DNA of 64,000 nt from CAYXLI01 sp964464925 (GTDB lineage Bacteria > Acidobacteriota > Terriglobia > Bryobacterales > Bryobacteraceae). Each line of letters opens with the position of its first letter. The first letter of the stretch is position 1. Positions 42,363-49,602 of the stretch are shown here, one piece after another. The notes below the pieces were generated by a model, which did no database searches, was not told the DNA's origin, and saw nothing but the letters and a program-made list of their open reading frames with translations. The position numbers and the translations under genes are program-made. Where the stretch lies: the NCBI GenBank assembly GCA_964464925.1, contig CAYXLI010000019.1:1-64000 (forward strand). Reading direction: 5' to 3'.

Positions 42363-43011
42363 GCAGGTGAGGAGCCTGGCCGGGCCGCTGCTGGTCAGCT
42401 TTCTTCTGGCCGCACTTTGTCTGATGTCGTTCGCATGGCTGGCAGAAGAAGTGGGGGAGGGGGAAACACGGCAAATCGATACAACGGTCCGCATGGCCGT
42501 GCACGGTGTTGCGGGTCCTATATGGACCGAACTTGCTCGAGCGCTGAGCCTGTTGGGGTCCACGTTGGTAACGGCGATTCTCGGCACTGTTCTCACGGCC
42601 TGGCTGGTTTGGAAGAACCAGCGGCACCACGCTATTATCCTTGCCGCCACCCTTCTGGGAGCCGCCGCACTGGACGGCACGTTGAAACTGGCATTTCGCA
42701 GGCCGCGTCCTCAGCCGTTCTTCGATACGCCCCTTCCGGCCTCCTACAGTTTTCCCAGCGGGCATGCGCTCTTTGCCGTTTGTATGTACCTAACGATTGC
42801 CTGGATTCTTGCCGCCGAGTATCCGCGGGCAAGGTGGGCCACGTGGACAGTGGCACTTCTACTGATTCTGGGAATTGGCCTGTCGCGAATCTATTTAGGG
42901 GTGCATTACCCAACGGATGTGCTCGGAGGGTACCTGGCAGGTTTCGTGTGGGTAAGCGCGATTCAGGCCTGGACTACCCGACGGCTCTCTAACGTCAAGC
43001 AACCGACGTAA
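42337..43011 (+). CDS. PAP2-family phosphatase
   Basis: Membrane acid phosphatase, 224 residues with about five TM helices. The three motifs are KLAFRRPRP (KxxxxxxRP), PSGHALF (PSGH, catalytic His) and SRIYLGVHYPTDVLGG (SRxxxxxHxxxD). Function is dephosphorylation of lipid phosphates such as phosphatidate or undecaprenyl diphosphate. It overlaps the metallophosphoesterase gene by 26 bases and the convergent response regulator by 17 bases. Confidence 0.88.
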   Translation: MPPPTAFPKQVRSLAGPLLVSFLLAALCLMSFAWLAEEVGEGETRQIDTTVRMAVHGVAGPIWTELARALSLLGSTLVTAILGTVLTAWLVWKNQRHHAIILAATLLGAAALDGTLKLAFRRPRPQPFFDTPLPASYSFPSGHALFAVCMYLTIAWILAAEYPRARWATWTVALLLILGIGLSRIYLGVHYPTDVLGGYLAGFVWVSAIQAWTTRRLSNVKQPT

Positions 43012-43651
43012 GTTCGCGTTGGATGGCGAACTTCACCAATCCGGCAACATCGTGAATGTCGAGTTTGCGCATCAGACTGGCGCGGTAGGTGTCCACCGTC
43101 TTGGGACTGAGTTCCAGGCGCGCCGCGATTTCCTTGGCGCGAATGCCATCGATCAGCAGCGAGAAAACCTGGTATTCCCTGGAGCTAAGCGTCTCCAAGG
43201 GATCCTGGGTGTCGACCCGCCTCTGCGGCACAAAAATCTTGTCCAATTCCAGCTCCGGGGAAACATAGACTCCTCCTCCGATGATCTGCAGCAGAGCATC
43301 GAGCATGTTATCGGCCGTGGCGCTCTTGAGCAGAAAGCCGCTGGCACCGCTACGAAGCGCCTCAAGGACCAATTTGCGGTCGCCGCGGGTGGAGAGCACG
43401 AGCACACGTGTACCAATGTTCAATTCGCGGATACGCCGGATCACTTCCAGCGTGAACAGCTTGGGCAAGTTAATGTCCAACACGGCCAGATCGTGGCGGC
43501 CAAGCTGTAGTGTTTGTAGAGCAGAAGCGCCGTCGGCGCACTGGTCCGTGACACGGAATTGTCCCGTGGATTCACAGATGCAGGCCAGTCCATCACGGAC
43601 GAGCCGCAAATCGTCGGCTACTAAAAGGGTGTATGGGGTTCGATCTTCCAT
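42995..43651 (-). CDS. NarL/LuxR-family response regulator
   Basis: The ATG 43651 gives MEDRTPYTLLVADDLRLVRDGL; the frame extends to 43726. Receiver domain with acidic pocket Asp13-Asp14, phospho-acceptor Asp59 (LAVLDINLP) and the conserved Lys in LLKSATADN; C-terminal LuxR helix-turn-helix LSSREYQVFSLLIDGIRAKEIAARLELSPKTVDTYRASLMRKLDIHD. It may be the target of the histidine kinase at 44666-46213 or of an unlinked kinase; it is separated from the RsbV/RsbW pair by a hairpin. Confidence 0.88.
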   Translation of the reverse strand: MEDRTPYTLLVADDLRLVRDGLACICESTGQFRVTDQCADGASALQTLQLGRHDLAVLDINLPKLFTLEVIRRIRELNIGTRVLVLSTRGDRKLVLEALRSGASGFLLKSATADNMLDALLQIIGGGVYVSPELELDKIFVPQRRVDTQDPLETLSSREYQVFSLLIDGIRAKEIAARLELSPKTVDTYRASLMRKLDIHDVAGLVKFAIQRELTSVA

Positions 43652-43726
43652 AAGCGAAGTGGGTGGTTGGCCGCGTTCACTTATGGAGTGGGATTCAGGC
43701 CGGAATCTTCTCAAAGAAAAGGACAT

Positions 43727-43748
43727 GGAGGGCCTTTTTTAGCCCTCC
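43727..43748 (-). terminator. Possible transcription terminator after the RsbV-like gene
   Basis: On the minus strand GGAGGGC-TAAAAAAG-GCCCTCC forms a 7-bp stem, and TCCTTTTCTTT follows a few bases downstream. It lies about 27 bases after the stop of the STAS gene and 76 before the response regulator start. The T-run is imperfect. Confidence 0.4.
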
Positions 43749-43774
43749 GCGCCAGGACTACTGGAACTTTCGGT

Positions 43775-44119
43775 CTACGAAAAGCTTCGGACCGCTTCAG
43801 CTTCGTCCTCGAAGACTTCGAAAACCGTGTAAAGCTTGGTGATCTGCAGCAGATCTTTAACCCGTTTGGTCAAATTCAGCAGTTTGAGCTGACCGCCCTG
43901 GTTCGTAACGCTGGTGAAGCCGGATACGAGTTCACCGATTCCCGAGCTATCTATGTAGCTGACATCGCCCAGGTTGACCAGGATTTTCTTGTGGCCCTTG
44001 GCCAGCAGTTCGCGCAATGACTCGCGAAACGTGCTGGCTCCCTCACCGAGGGTGACTCGCCCGGTGGCATCGATTACTGTGACGTCCCCGACTTGGCGGG
44101 TGTTCAATTTCACGCTCAC
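43775..44119 (-). CDS. Anti-sigma factor antagonist (STAS domain, RsbV/SpoIIAA-like)
   Basis: 114 residues: VIDATGRVTLGEGASTFRESLRELLAKGHKKILVNLGDVSYIDSSGIGELVSGF is the STAS core with the phosphorylatable Ser58-Ser59 (DSSG). In the known partner switch, the unphosphorylated form binds the anti-sigma kinase and frees sigma. The start is GTG 44119 with GGAGG upstream. It is 26 bases downstream of the RsbW-like gene, forming a two-gene operon. No sigma factor is adjacent. Confidence 0.88.
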   Translation of the reverse strand: MSVKLNTRQVGDVTVIDATGRVTLGEGASTFRESLRELLAKGHKKILVNLGDVSYIDSSGIGELVSGFTSVTNQGGQLKLLNLTKRVKDLLQITKLYTVFEVFEDEAEAVRSFS

Positions 44120-44145
44120 GTTTAATCCTCCCTCTCGGCTGGAGC

Positions 44146-44556
44146 CTAAGCAGCAGGCTTGCGATATTTCACCATGCGGACCTGAGTTCCCAAAGGGGGT
44201 ACGCGGTCCATCTGAAACTCGTCGACGAAGGCTTGCATCAGCAGCAGGCCACGGCCGGATTGTCTCAACAGGTTCTCATCGGCCAGCGGGTCCGGCAGGG
44301 TCTCCTTCGAGAACCCTTCGCCTTCATCGGTAATCTGAATGCTGAGCCGGTCTGGCTCCTTGCCAACTGTAAGATGAACTTTCTTGTGAAAATTGTAGCG
44401 GTTACCGTGAACCACTGCATTCACCATGGCTTCCCGAACGGCCATGCCGATCTCGTGGAGATCATCTTCAGGGAATCCAATTTCCTTCGCGGCGCGAAGC
44501 ACGAGGTCTTCCGCCGTGTCTACGCTATCCAAAGTAGATTCGAGAAGTGTTTCCAA
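44146..44556 (-). CDS. Anti-sigma factor serine/threonine kinase (RsbW-like)
   Basis: 136 residues with a GHKL ATPase: EIGMAVREAMVNAVVHGN (N box), IQITDEGEGFS (G1), and GRGLLLMQAFVDEFQM (G2). This family phosphorylates its STAS antagonist and sequesters a sigma factor, controlling stress responses. Which sigma factor it binds is unknown. It starts the minus-strand operon and is divergent from the ethylene-receptor-like kinase, 109 bases away. Confidence 0.88.
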   Translation of the reverse strand: METLLESTLDSVDTAEDLVLRAAKEIGFPEDDLHEIGMAVREAMVNAVVHGNRYNFHKKVHLTVGKEPDRLSIQITDEGEGFSKETLPDPLADENLLRQSGRGLLLMQAFVDEFQMDRVPPLGTQVRMVKYRKPAA

Positions 44557-44613
44557 AGTCCCAGGTAAGTAGCCGCCAGGTTGCGACAGTCAAGAACATC
44601 GAGTCGAATGTTC

Positions 44614-44642
44614 AAAGTAGAATAAGTGCTGGCGAAAGTCAA
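44614..44642 (-). promoter_or_regulatory. Possible promoter of the rsbW-like/STAS operon
   Basis: Minus strand: TTGACT (44637-44642), 17-base spacer, TACTTT (44614-44619), about 60 bases upstream of the RsbW-like start. A second TTGACT (44588-44593) has TACTTA (44566-44571) 16 bases on, but its -10 is too near the start codon unless the message is leaderless. Sequence matches only; no experimental evidence. Confidence 0.35.
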
Positions 44643-44665
44643 GAAAGCGGCTGCGGCGCGCAAAG

Positions 44666-46213
44666 ATGATTGAATTTTTTCGCAAACTCTTCGATTCCGA
44701 TTTCATGGCCCATGGCTATTGCTTCCTATGGAAGCCGTATCTGGTTTGGCTTCATGTCTCTTCGGACGCAGTGACCGCAGCATCGTATTACATGATTCCA
44801 GTGGCGCTGATCTATCTGGTACGCAGACGGCGCGACCTCGTATTTCATTGGATGATTCTGCTCTTCAGTATTTTCATTCTCGCCTGCGGAACAACCCACC
44901 TTATGGCTGTGTGGACGCTCTGGCATGGCACCTATCGTCTTGAGGGGGTAATCAAAGCGATCACGGCGATTGCCTCGTTTCCAACTGCCATCCTGCTGAT
45001 TCGATTGGTTCCGGAAGCACTCAAGCTTCCCAGCCCGGCGCAGCTTCGGCTCGCCAACGAAGCGCTGGAACGTGAGATTCAGGAACGCAAGCGAGCCGAA
45101 CAGGAGGTTCGGCAGTTGAACGCGGAGTTAGAACGCCGGGTAGAAGAACGGACAGCAGAGCTGCAACGAGCCACTGAGCAATATCGATCCCTGGCCAATG
45201 CGATGCCGCAGATTGTTTGGACGGCGCGAGGCGACGGTGTGGCAGATTATTACAACCGTCGTTGGTATGAGTACACCGGGCTGTCTCCGGAGCAGGTTCA
45301 AGCTGAAGGATGGGGTGCAACTGTGCATCCGGACGATTTGGAGTCAGTTTCGCAAGCGTGGGACGCCGCACTGCAGACTGGCCGGTTTGAGGCGGAGTAC
45401 CGTCTGTTCCGGGGCTCCGACAGCACCTACCGCTGGCACCTTGGACGAGCGGTGACGGAGAGGAACAAAGAGGGCCGGATTACGAAATGGTACGGCACGA
45501 TCACGGATATTGAAGACCAAAAACGCACCGAGATAGAGTTACGAATTGCGAACGAAGACCTGAACCAGTTCGCCTATGCGGCATCGCACGATTTGCAGGA
45601 GCCGTTGCGGGTGGCAAGTCTCTATTCGCAGATGATCTGGCGGAAATATGGACCGCAGCTGGACGGCGAGGCGAAGTTATATCTGAATGAAGTGGTTGGC
45701 AGCACTCGCCGAATGCACGACCTGCTACACGACGTGCTGGCATATACGCGGCTGTCGGACTCCGAAGGCAAGGTGGAACGGGTGAGTGCGGACCGGGCAT
45801 TGAGCGAAGTTCTTAAGAACCTGAAAAAAACGATCATAGAAACCGGCGCACACATCGAGCATGAGCCGTTGCCTGACGTCTGGGCCCTTCCTGTGCAGCT
45901 CGTGCAGGTGCTTCAAAATCTGGTGAGTAACGCGATCAAGTACAGCCGCGGTACGCCTAAGGTCCACATCTCGGCCACGAGAAACGGGGCTGAATGCGTT
46001 TTTTCCGTGAGCGACAAAGGGATCGGCATCGCTCCGGAGTACCAGGAGCAGATCTTCAAGGTATTTCGGCGTTTGCACCGCGATCAATACCCGGGCACCG
46101 GGATGGGGCTCGCAATTTGCGCACGGATTGTGAAGAAGGTCGGCGGGCGCATCTGGGTAGAGTCGGATGGGAAGAATGGTTCCATCTTCCGTTTTACATG
46201 GCCCGCGGCTTAA
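44666..46213 (+). CDS. Sensor histidine kinase with ethylene-receptor-like N-terminal domain
   Basis: 515 residues. Residues 22-118 form three TM helices that align without gaps to plant ETR1: Asp34, Tyr41, Pro45, Cys74 and His78 match Asp25, Tyr32, Pro36, Cys65 and His69 at a constant offset of 9. ETR1 Cys65/His69 bind the Cu(I) needed for ethylene. Then a coiled coil (about 125-172), a PAS domain (174-285), HisKA with phospho-acceptor His308 (YAASHDLQEPLR), and the HATPase N, G1 (SDKGIGI), G2 (GTGMGLAI) boxes. No receiver domain. Cyanobacterial SynEtr1 is a known bacterial analogue. Divergent from the RsbW-like operon. Confidence 0.9.
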   Translation: MIEFFRKLFDSDFMAHGYCFLWKPYLVWLHVSSDAVTAASYYMIPVALIYLVRRRRDLVFHWMILLFSIFILACGTTHLMAVWTLWHGTYRLEGVIKAITAIASFPTAILLIRLVPEALKLPSPAQLRLANEALEREIQERKRAEQEVRQLNAELERRVEERTAELQRATEQYRSLANAMPQIVWTARGDGVADYYNRRWYEYTGLSPEQVQAEGWGATVHPDDLESVSQAWDAALQTGRFEAEYRLFRGSDSTYRWHLGRAVTERNKEGRITKWYGTITDIEDQKRTEIELRIANEDLNQFAYAASHDLQEPLRVASLYSQMIWRKYGPQLDGEAKLYLNEVVGSTRRMHDLLHDVLAYTRLSDSEGKVERVSADRALSEVLKNLKKTIIETGAHIEHEPLPDVWALPVQLVQVLQNLVSNAIKYSRGTPKVHISATRNGAECVFSVSDKGIGIAPEYQEQIFKVFRRLHRDQYPGTGMGLAICARIVKKVGGRIWVESDGKNGSIFRFTWPAA

Positions 46214-46234
46214 GCAGCTTGCTATTCTGCTCGT

Positions 46235-46465
46235 ATGCCAATGGTTAAGGTAAAGGTGGACACGGGGCTTTGTATCGGAGCCGCGAACTGCGTAGGCGTT
46301 ACGCCCGAGTTTTTTCAGTTGAATGACGACAACATGGCGATCATCCGCAAAGGCGAAGGTACCGATTTCGAGAAAACCATCGAAGTGACCGCCGAGCAAC
46401 TCGCCCTGCTGCAGGAAGCCGGGGAATCCTGCCCAACTCTCGCAATTCAGATCATCACACTCTAA
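46235..46465 (+). CDS. Ferredoxin, [3Fe-4S]/[4Fe-4S] type
   Basis: 76 residues. Cys13-x5-Cys19 plus Cys66-Pro67, with Ala16 where a [4Fe-4S] ferredoxin would have its second cysteine; this pattern is typical of the small [3Fe-4S] ferredoxins that feed cytochrome P450s. No P450 is in the window. The permease ATG follows the TAA immediately (TAAATG), so it is co-transcribed with the APC gene. The pairing with a permease is unexplained. Confidence 0.8.
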   Translation: MPMVKVKVDTGLCIGAANCVGVTPEFFQLNDDNMAIIRKGEGTDFEKTIEVTAEQLALLQEAGESCPTLAIQIITL

Positions 46466-47740
46466 ATGCCGGACCTGGTCAGGTCCATACGCCGCTGGGA
46501 ACTGGTCGCGATCACCATCAATGCGGTGATTGGAGCGGGCATTTTCGGGCTGCCGTCTCGCGTATTCGCGCTGCTTGGACCTTGGAGCCTGCTTGCGTTC
46601 GGCGCCTGTGCCATTTTTGCCTCGTTAATAGTCGTCTGCTTTGCTGAAGTAGGCAGCCGGTTCTCAGAAACAGGCGGACCATATCTTTACCTCAGAGAAG
46701 CGTTCGGCCCGATCGCCGGATTCGAAGCGGGCTTCCTCATGTGGATCGCGCGAGTGACCGCGTTCGCAGCCAACTGCAATCTGATGGTGCAGTATGCCGC
46801 GTATTTCTGGCCTGCGCTTGGCGGCGGCATCGGACGAGGCATCCTGATCACGTCTGTGACCGCCGGGATGGCGGCGATCAACATTCGTGGGGTGCGCACC
46901 GCAGCGAATGCCAACAACTTGTTCACCATCGGAAAGCTGCTGCCGATTTTTCTATTCGCCGGCGCCGGGCTGTTTGCTCTGGACATGAGCCGTTTTCAGC
47001 TCGGACCCGCGCCGCAGATCGGATCATTCTCGACAGCAGTACTGCTGCTGGTATATGCGTTCACAGGATTCGAGATGGCTGTGGTGCCGAGCGGGGAAGT
47101 AAAGGATGTGCGGCGCGTTTTGCCTGTTGCGATTCTAACGGCGATTGCGATCATTGCGTCGATCTACATACTGATTCAGATCGTCTGCATCGGGACGCTG
47201 CCTCAGCTAGCAACTTCGCAGAGGCCGCTGGCGGACGCAGGCATTTTATTCCTGGGTCCGTATGGGGCAGCGATTATTTCGGCAGGTGTGATCGTATCGA
47301 TTCTGGGGAATCTGAATATCACTTTGTTGTCAGCGGCGCGGCTGCCATACGCGATGGGGGCACGAGGTGAATTGCCGCGTTTTCTGGGACACACACACCC
47401 GGAGTTCCGGACGCCCCACTACTCCACGCTTGCAACGGCGGCCGTAGTGCTGGTAGTGGCGCTTTCCGGAAGCTTCCTGTACGGCGTTACCGTGAGCACG
47501 CTGGCGCGGCTGCTGATTTACGGAGGCACCTGCGCGGCACTTCCCGTATTGAGGACAAGAAGATCAGCACCGCCCCGAATGTTCGCGGCGCCGGCCGGAT
47601 GGTTGGTCGCGTGTATGGCGGTAGTCCTGAGCCTGTGGCTGTTGGCGCACAGTTCGTTGCGCGAAGCGGAACACACTGCCATCGCCGCTGGTATTGGCCT
47701 CACCGCCTACCTGCTCTCAACGCGACGCCGAATTCAATAG
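46466..47740 (+). CDS. APC-superfamily amino acid permease
   Basis: 424 residues with about 12 hydrophobic segments. WELVAITINAVIGAGIFGLPSRVFALLGPWSLLAF with the GAGIFG unwinding motif, EVGSRFSETGGPYLYLREAFGP and YAFTGFEMAVVPSGEVKD are standard APC features. The substrate is unknown. Its 3' end may overlap the following membrane protein, depending on that gene's start. Confidence 0.88.
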   Translation: MPDLVRSIRRWELVAITINAVIGAGIFGLPSRVFALLGPWSLLAFGACAIFASLIVVCFAEVGSRFSETGGPYLYLREAFGPIAGFEAGFLMWIARVTAFAANCNLMVQYAAYFWPALGGGIGRGILITSVTAGMAAINIRGVRTAANANNLFTIGKLLPIFLFAGAGLFALDMSRFQLGPAPQIGSFSTAVLLLVYAFTGFEMAVVPSGEVKDVRRVLPVAILTAIAIIASIYILIQIVCIGTLPQLATSQRPLADAGILFLGPYGAAIISAGVIVSILGNLNITLLSAARLPYAMGARGELPRFLGHTHPEFRTPHYSTLATAAVVLVVALSGSFLYGVTVSTLARLLIYGGTCAALPVLRTRRSAPPRMFAAPAGWLVACMAVVLSLWLLAHSSLREAEHTAIAAGIGLTAYLLSTRRRIQ

Positions 47741-47750
47741 AATAGGGCTG

Positions 47751-48218
47751 TTGGAACCTGATCTTCAGCGGACAGAATTCTGGCAGGAGCAGCAGGCCGC
47801 CGAGCGCGTTGAAATGCGCAGACAGGCGCTGCGATGGCTCACGATTTTTCTCGTTTTCATCGTCTTCCTGAGTACGGTGCTTTGGTGGAGCACCTCCGTA
47901 GTGCGCTATGGAGCAGCACGCGCGGCCGGCACGCAGGAGGCTACGTACGTGGTCGCCGGTGAGGTACGGGACGCTCAGACCGGAAGGCCGGTTTCCTGGG
48001 CGAAGATCGCCGATGTGCAGGACGACCGCAAACCTCCATTCTTTGAAACCAACGCGGATCGCGAGGGCAATTTTCGCTTGAGTACCTTACCCGAGCCTCA
48101 CGAGGTGGTCGTCTCCGCGAAGGGATACAAGCCGTTTTCGATTGGCGTCGGAACAAGCTGGTACAAATGGCGGCCGGTCGGAAATCAAGTGGTGAAGGTA
48201 CGGCTGGAGCCGGAATAG
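47751..48218 (+). CDS. Membrane-anchored protein with carboxypeptidase-regulatory-like domain
   Basis: TTG 47751 with AGGG just upstream gives 155 residues; a start at 47694 would overlap the permease by 47 bases. N-terminal helix (about 28-50, ALRWLTIFLVFIVFLSTVLWWS), then a CarboxypepD_reg-like beta-sandwich: VVAGEVRDAQTGRPVSWAKIADV, DREGNFRLSTLPEPHEVVVSAKGYKPFSIGV. Such domains occur in acidobacterial outer-membrane and secreted proteins. Function unknown. Confidence 0.65.
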   Translation: MEPDLQRTEFWQEQQAAERVEMRRQALRWLTIFLVFIVFLSTVLWWSTSVVRYGAARAAGTQEATYVVAGEVRDAQTGRPVSWAKIADVQDDRKPPFFETNADREGNFRLSTLPEPHEVVVSAKGYKPFSIGVGTSWYKWRPVGNQVVKVRLEPE

Positions 48219-48228
48219 AATTGAGAAC

Positions 48229-48822
48229 ATGAAATTCCTGCCGGCTCTCGTCTTCGCGACAGCCCTGTGCTTTGGCGCCGATACTATCGAGGCGTTTGGC
48301 TACAAGTGGACGGTGCCGGTCGCCTCCGACTGGAAGACCGGCAAAGACGTCCTACAGTTGCTGGTGAAGCGTCCGCAGGAGCAACCGCGGCGTCCGAAGC
48401 AATTCGCGGTTGCGGAGACCGCTCCGTTCACAAAAGTGCGCGTGGAGTGCGATGTGAAGCGGACGAACGGCAAATCGCTGATTCTGGTCTATGCGTATAA
48501 GGACGACGCCCATTTCAACTATGCGCACTTGTCCAGCGATACGGCCGAAAAGCAGCCGGTTCACAACGGAATCTTTCATGTGTACGGAGGCGACCGCGTC
48601 CGGATCAGTTCCACTGCTGGTCCCGCCGCACTGCCCGGAGAGGATTGGTATCGCGTGAGTTTGGATTACGACGGGACTACAGGCGCCGTCGGCCTTTCGG
48701 TAAATGGCGAGCCGAATGTATCCCTGAAGGCGGTGGATATGAGCCTCGGCGCGGGCCGCATCGGTCTGGGTTCCTTCTTCGAAACAGCGGAGTTCAGGAA
48801 TCTGAAAATCACCGCCCGTTGA
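48229..48822 (+). CDS. Exported protein with concanavalin-like (DUF1080-like) fold
   Basis: 197 residues. Signal peptide MKFLPALVFATALCFG, then a jelly-roll-like domain with LILVYAYKDDAHFNYAHLSSD, WYRVSLDYDGTTGAVGLSVNGEP, and GRIGLGSFFETAEFRNLKI at the end, resembling the lectin-like 3-keto-disaccharide hydrolase family (DUF1080). No active-site claim is possible. It lies between the beta-sandwich protein (10 bases) and the SDR gene. Confidence 0.65.
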   Translation: MKFLPALVFATALCFGADTIEAFGYKWTVPVASDWKTGKDVLQLLVKRPQEQPRRPKQFAVAETAPFTKVRVECDVKRTNGKSLILVYAYKDDAHFNYAHLSSDTAEKQPVHNGIFHVYGGDRVRISSTAGPAALPGEDWYRVSLDYDGTTGAVGLSVNGEPNVSLKAVDMSLGAGRIGLGSFFETAEFRNLKITAR

Positions 48823-48842
48823 GGGCTTACGATAGAGAGCGC

Positions 48843-49595
48843 ATGCTATCGGGAAAGTTCGCCCTGGTAACCGGGGCAAGTAAGGGTGTAGGGAAAGGGA
48901 TTGCGCTCGAGTTGGCACGAAATGGCTGCGATATTGCCGTGAACTATCACTCCGATGCGTCTGGGGCACAGCAGACCGTGGAAGAGATTCAGGCCCTCGG
49001 CCGGAAGGCAATCGCGTTGCAAGCCGACGTGGGCGTCGCGAGCCAGGTGGATGCGATGTTTGCCAGGCTGGACCGGATCGACATTCTTGTCAATAATGCC
49101 GGCGTGCAGACCTGGAAGGCACTGCTGGACCTGACAGAACACGAGTGGGATCGGGTGATCGACACGAACCTGAAGGGCTGTTTCCTGTGCACCCAGCGCG
49201 CGGCACGCAAAATGAAGGACGGCGGCGGCGGCGCAATTCTGAATATCGGTTCGGGATGCAACAAGGTGGCATTCCCGCACCTGGTGGATTACACGGCAAG
49301 CAAGGGCGGAATCGAGATGTTTACGAAAGTCTCGGCCGTCGAATTAGGCAAGTACAAAATCCGGGTGAATTGTGTTGCGCCAGGCGCCGTCGAGATTGAA
49401 CGGACCAAGCAGGAGGCAGGCGACTATGCTTCCACGTGGTCCGGACTCACGCCGTTGAACCGGGTCGGCGTCCCCGCGGATATCGGCAAGGCTGTCGCGT
49501 TCCTGGCGAGCGACATGGCGGATTTCATCACCGGCCAGACAATCTGGGTAGATGGTGGACTTTTCGCCAAGCCTGCCTGGCCGTATGAAGTCTAG
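48843..49595 (+). CDS. SDR-family oxidoreductase
   Basis: The ATG 48843 gives a 250-residue classical short-chain dehydrogenase: TGASKGVGKGIA (cofactor loop), NNAGV, the triad Ser (GSGCNK), YTASK (YxxxK), FITGQTIWVDGGLF. Resembles 3-oxoacyl-[acyl carrier protein] reductase or glucose-1-dehydrogenase groups. The longer frame (48645) overlaps the upstream protein and is rejected as start. Confidence 0.87.
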   Translation: MLSGKFALVTGASKGVGKGIALELARNGCDIAVNYHSDASGAQQTVEEIQALGRKAIALQADVGVASQVDAMFARLDRIDILVNNAGVQTWKALLDLTEHEWDRVIDTNLKGCFLCTQRAARKMKDGGGGAILNIGSGCNKVAFPHLVDYTASKGGIEMFTKVSAVELGKYKIRVNCVAPGAVEIERTKQEAGDYASTWSGLTPLNRVGVPADIGKAVAFLASDMADFITGQTIWVDGGLFAKPAWPYEV

Positions 49596-49602
49596 AGCCG
49601 GG

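Noticed and set aside
44581..44610. A plus-strand promoter TTGCGA/TCGAAT for the histidine kinase.
   Set aside because: The -10 match is poor; not listed as a feature.
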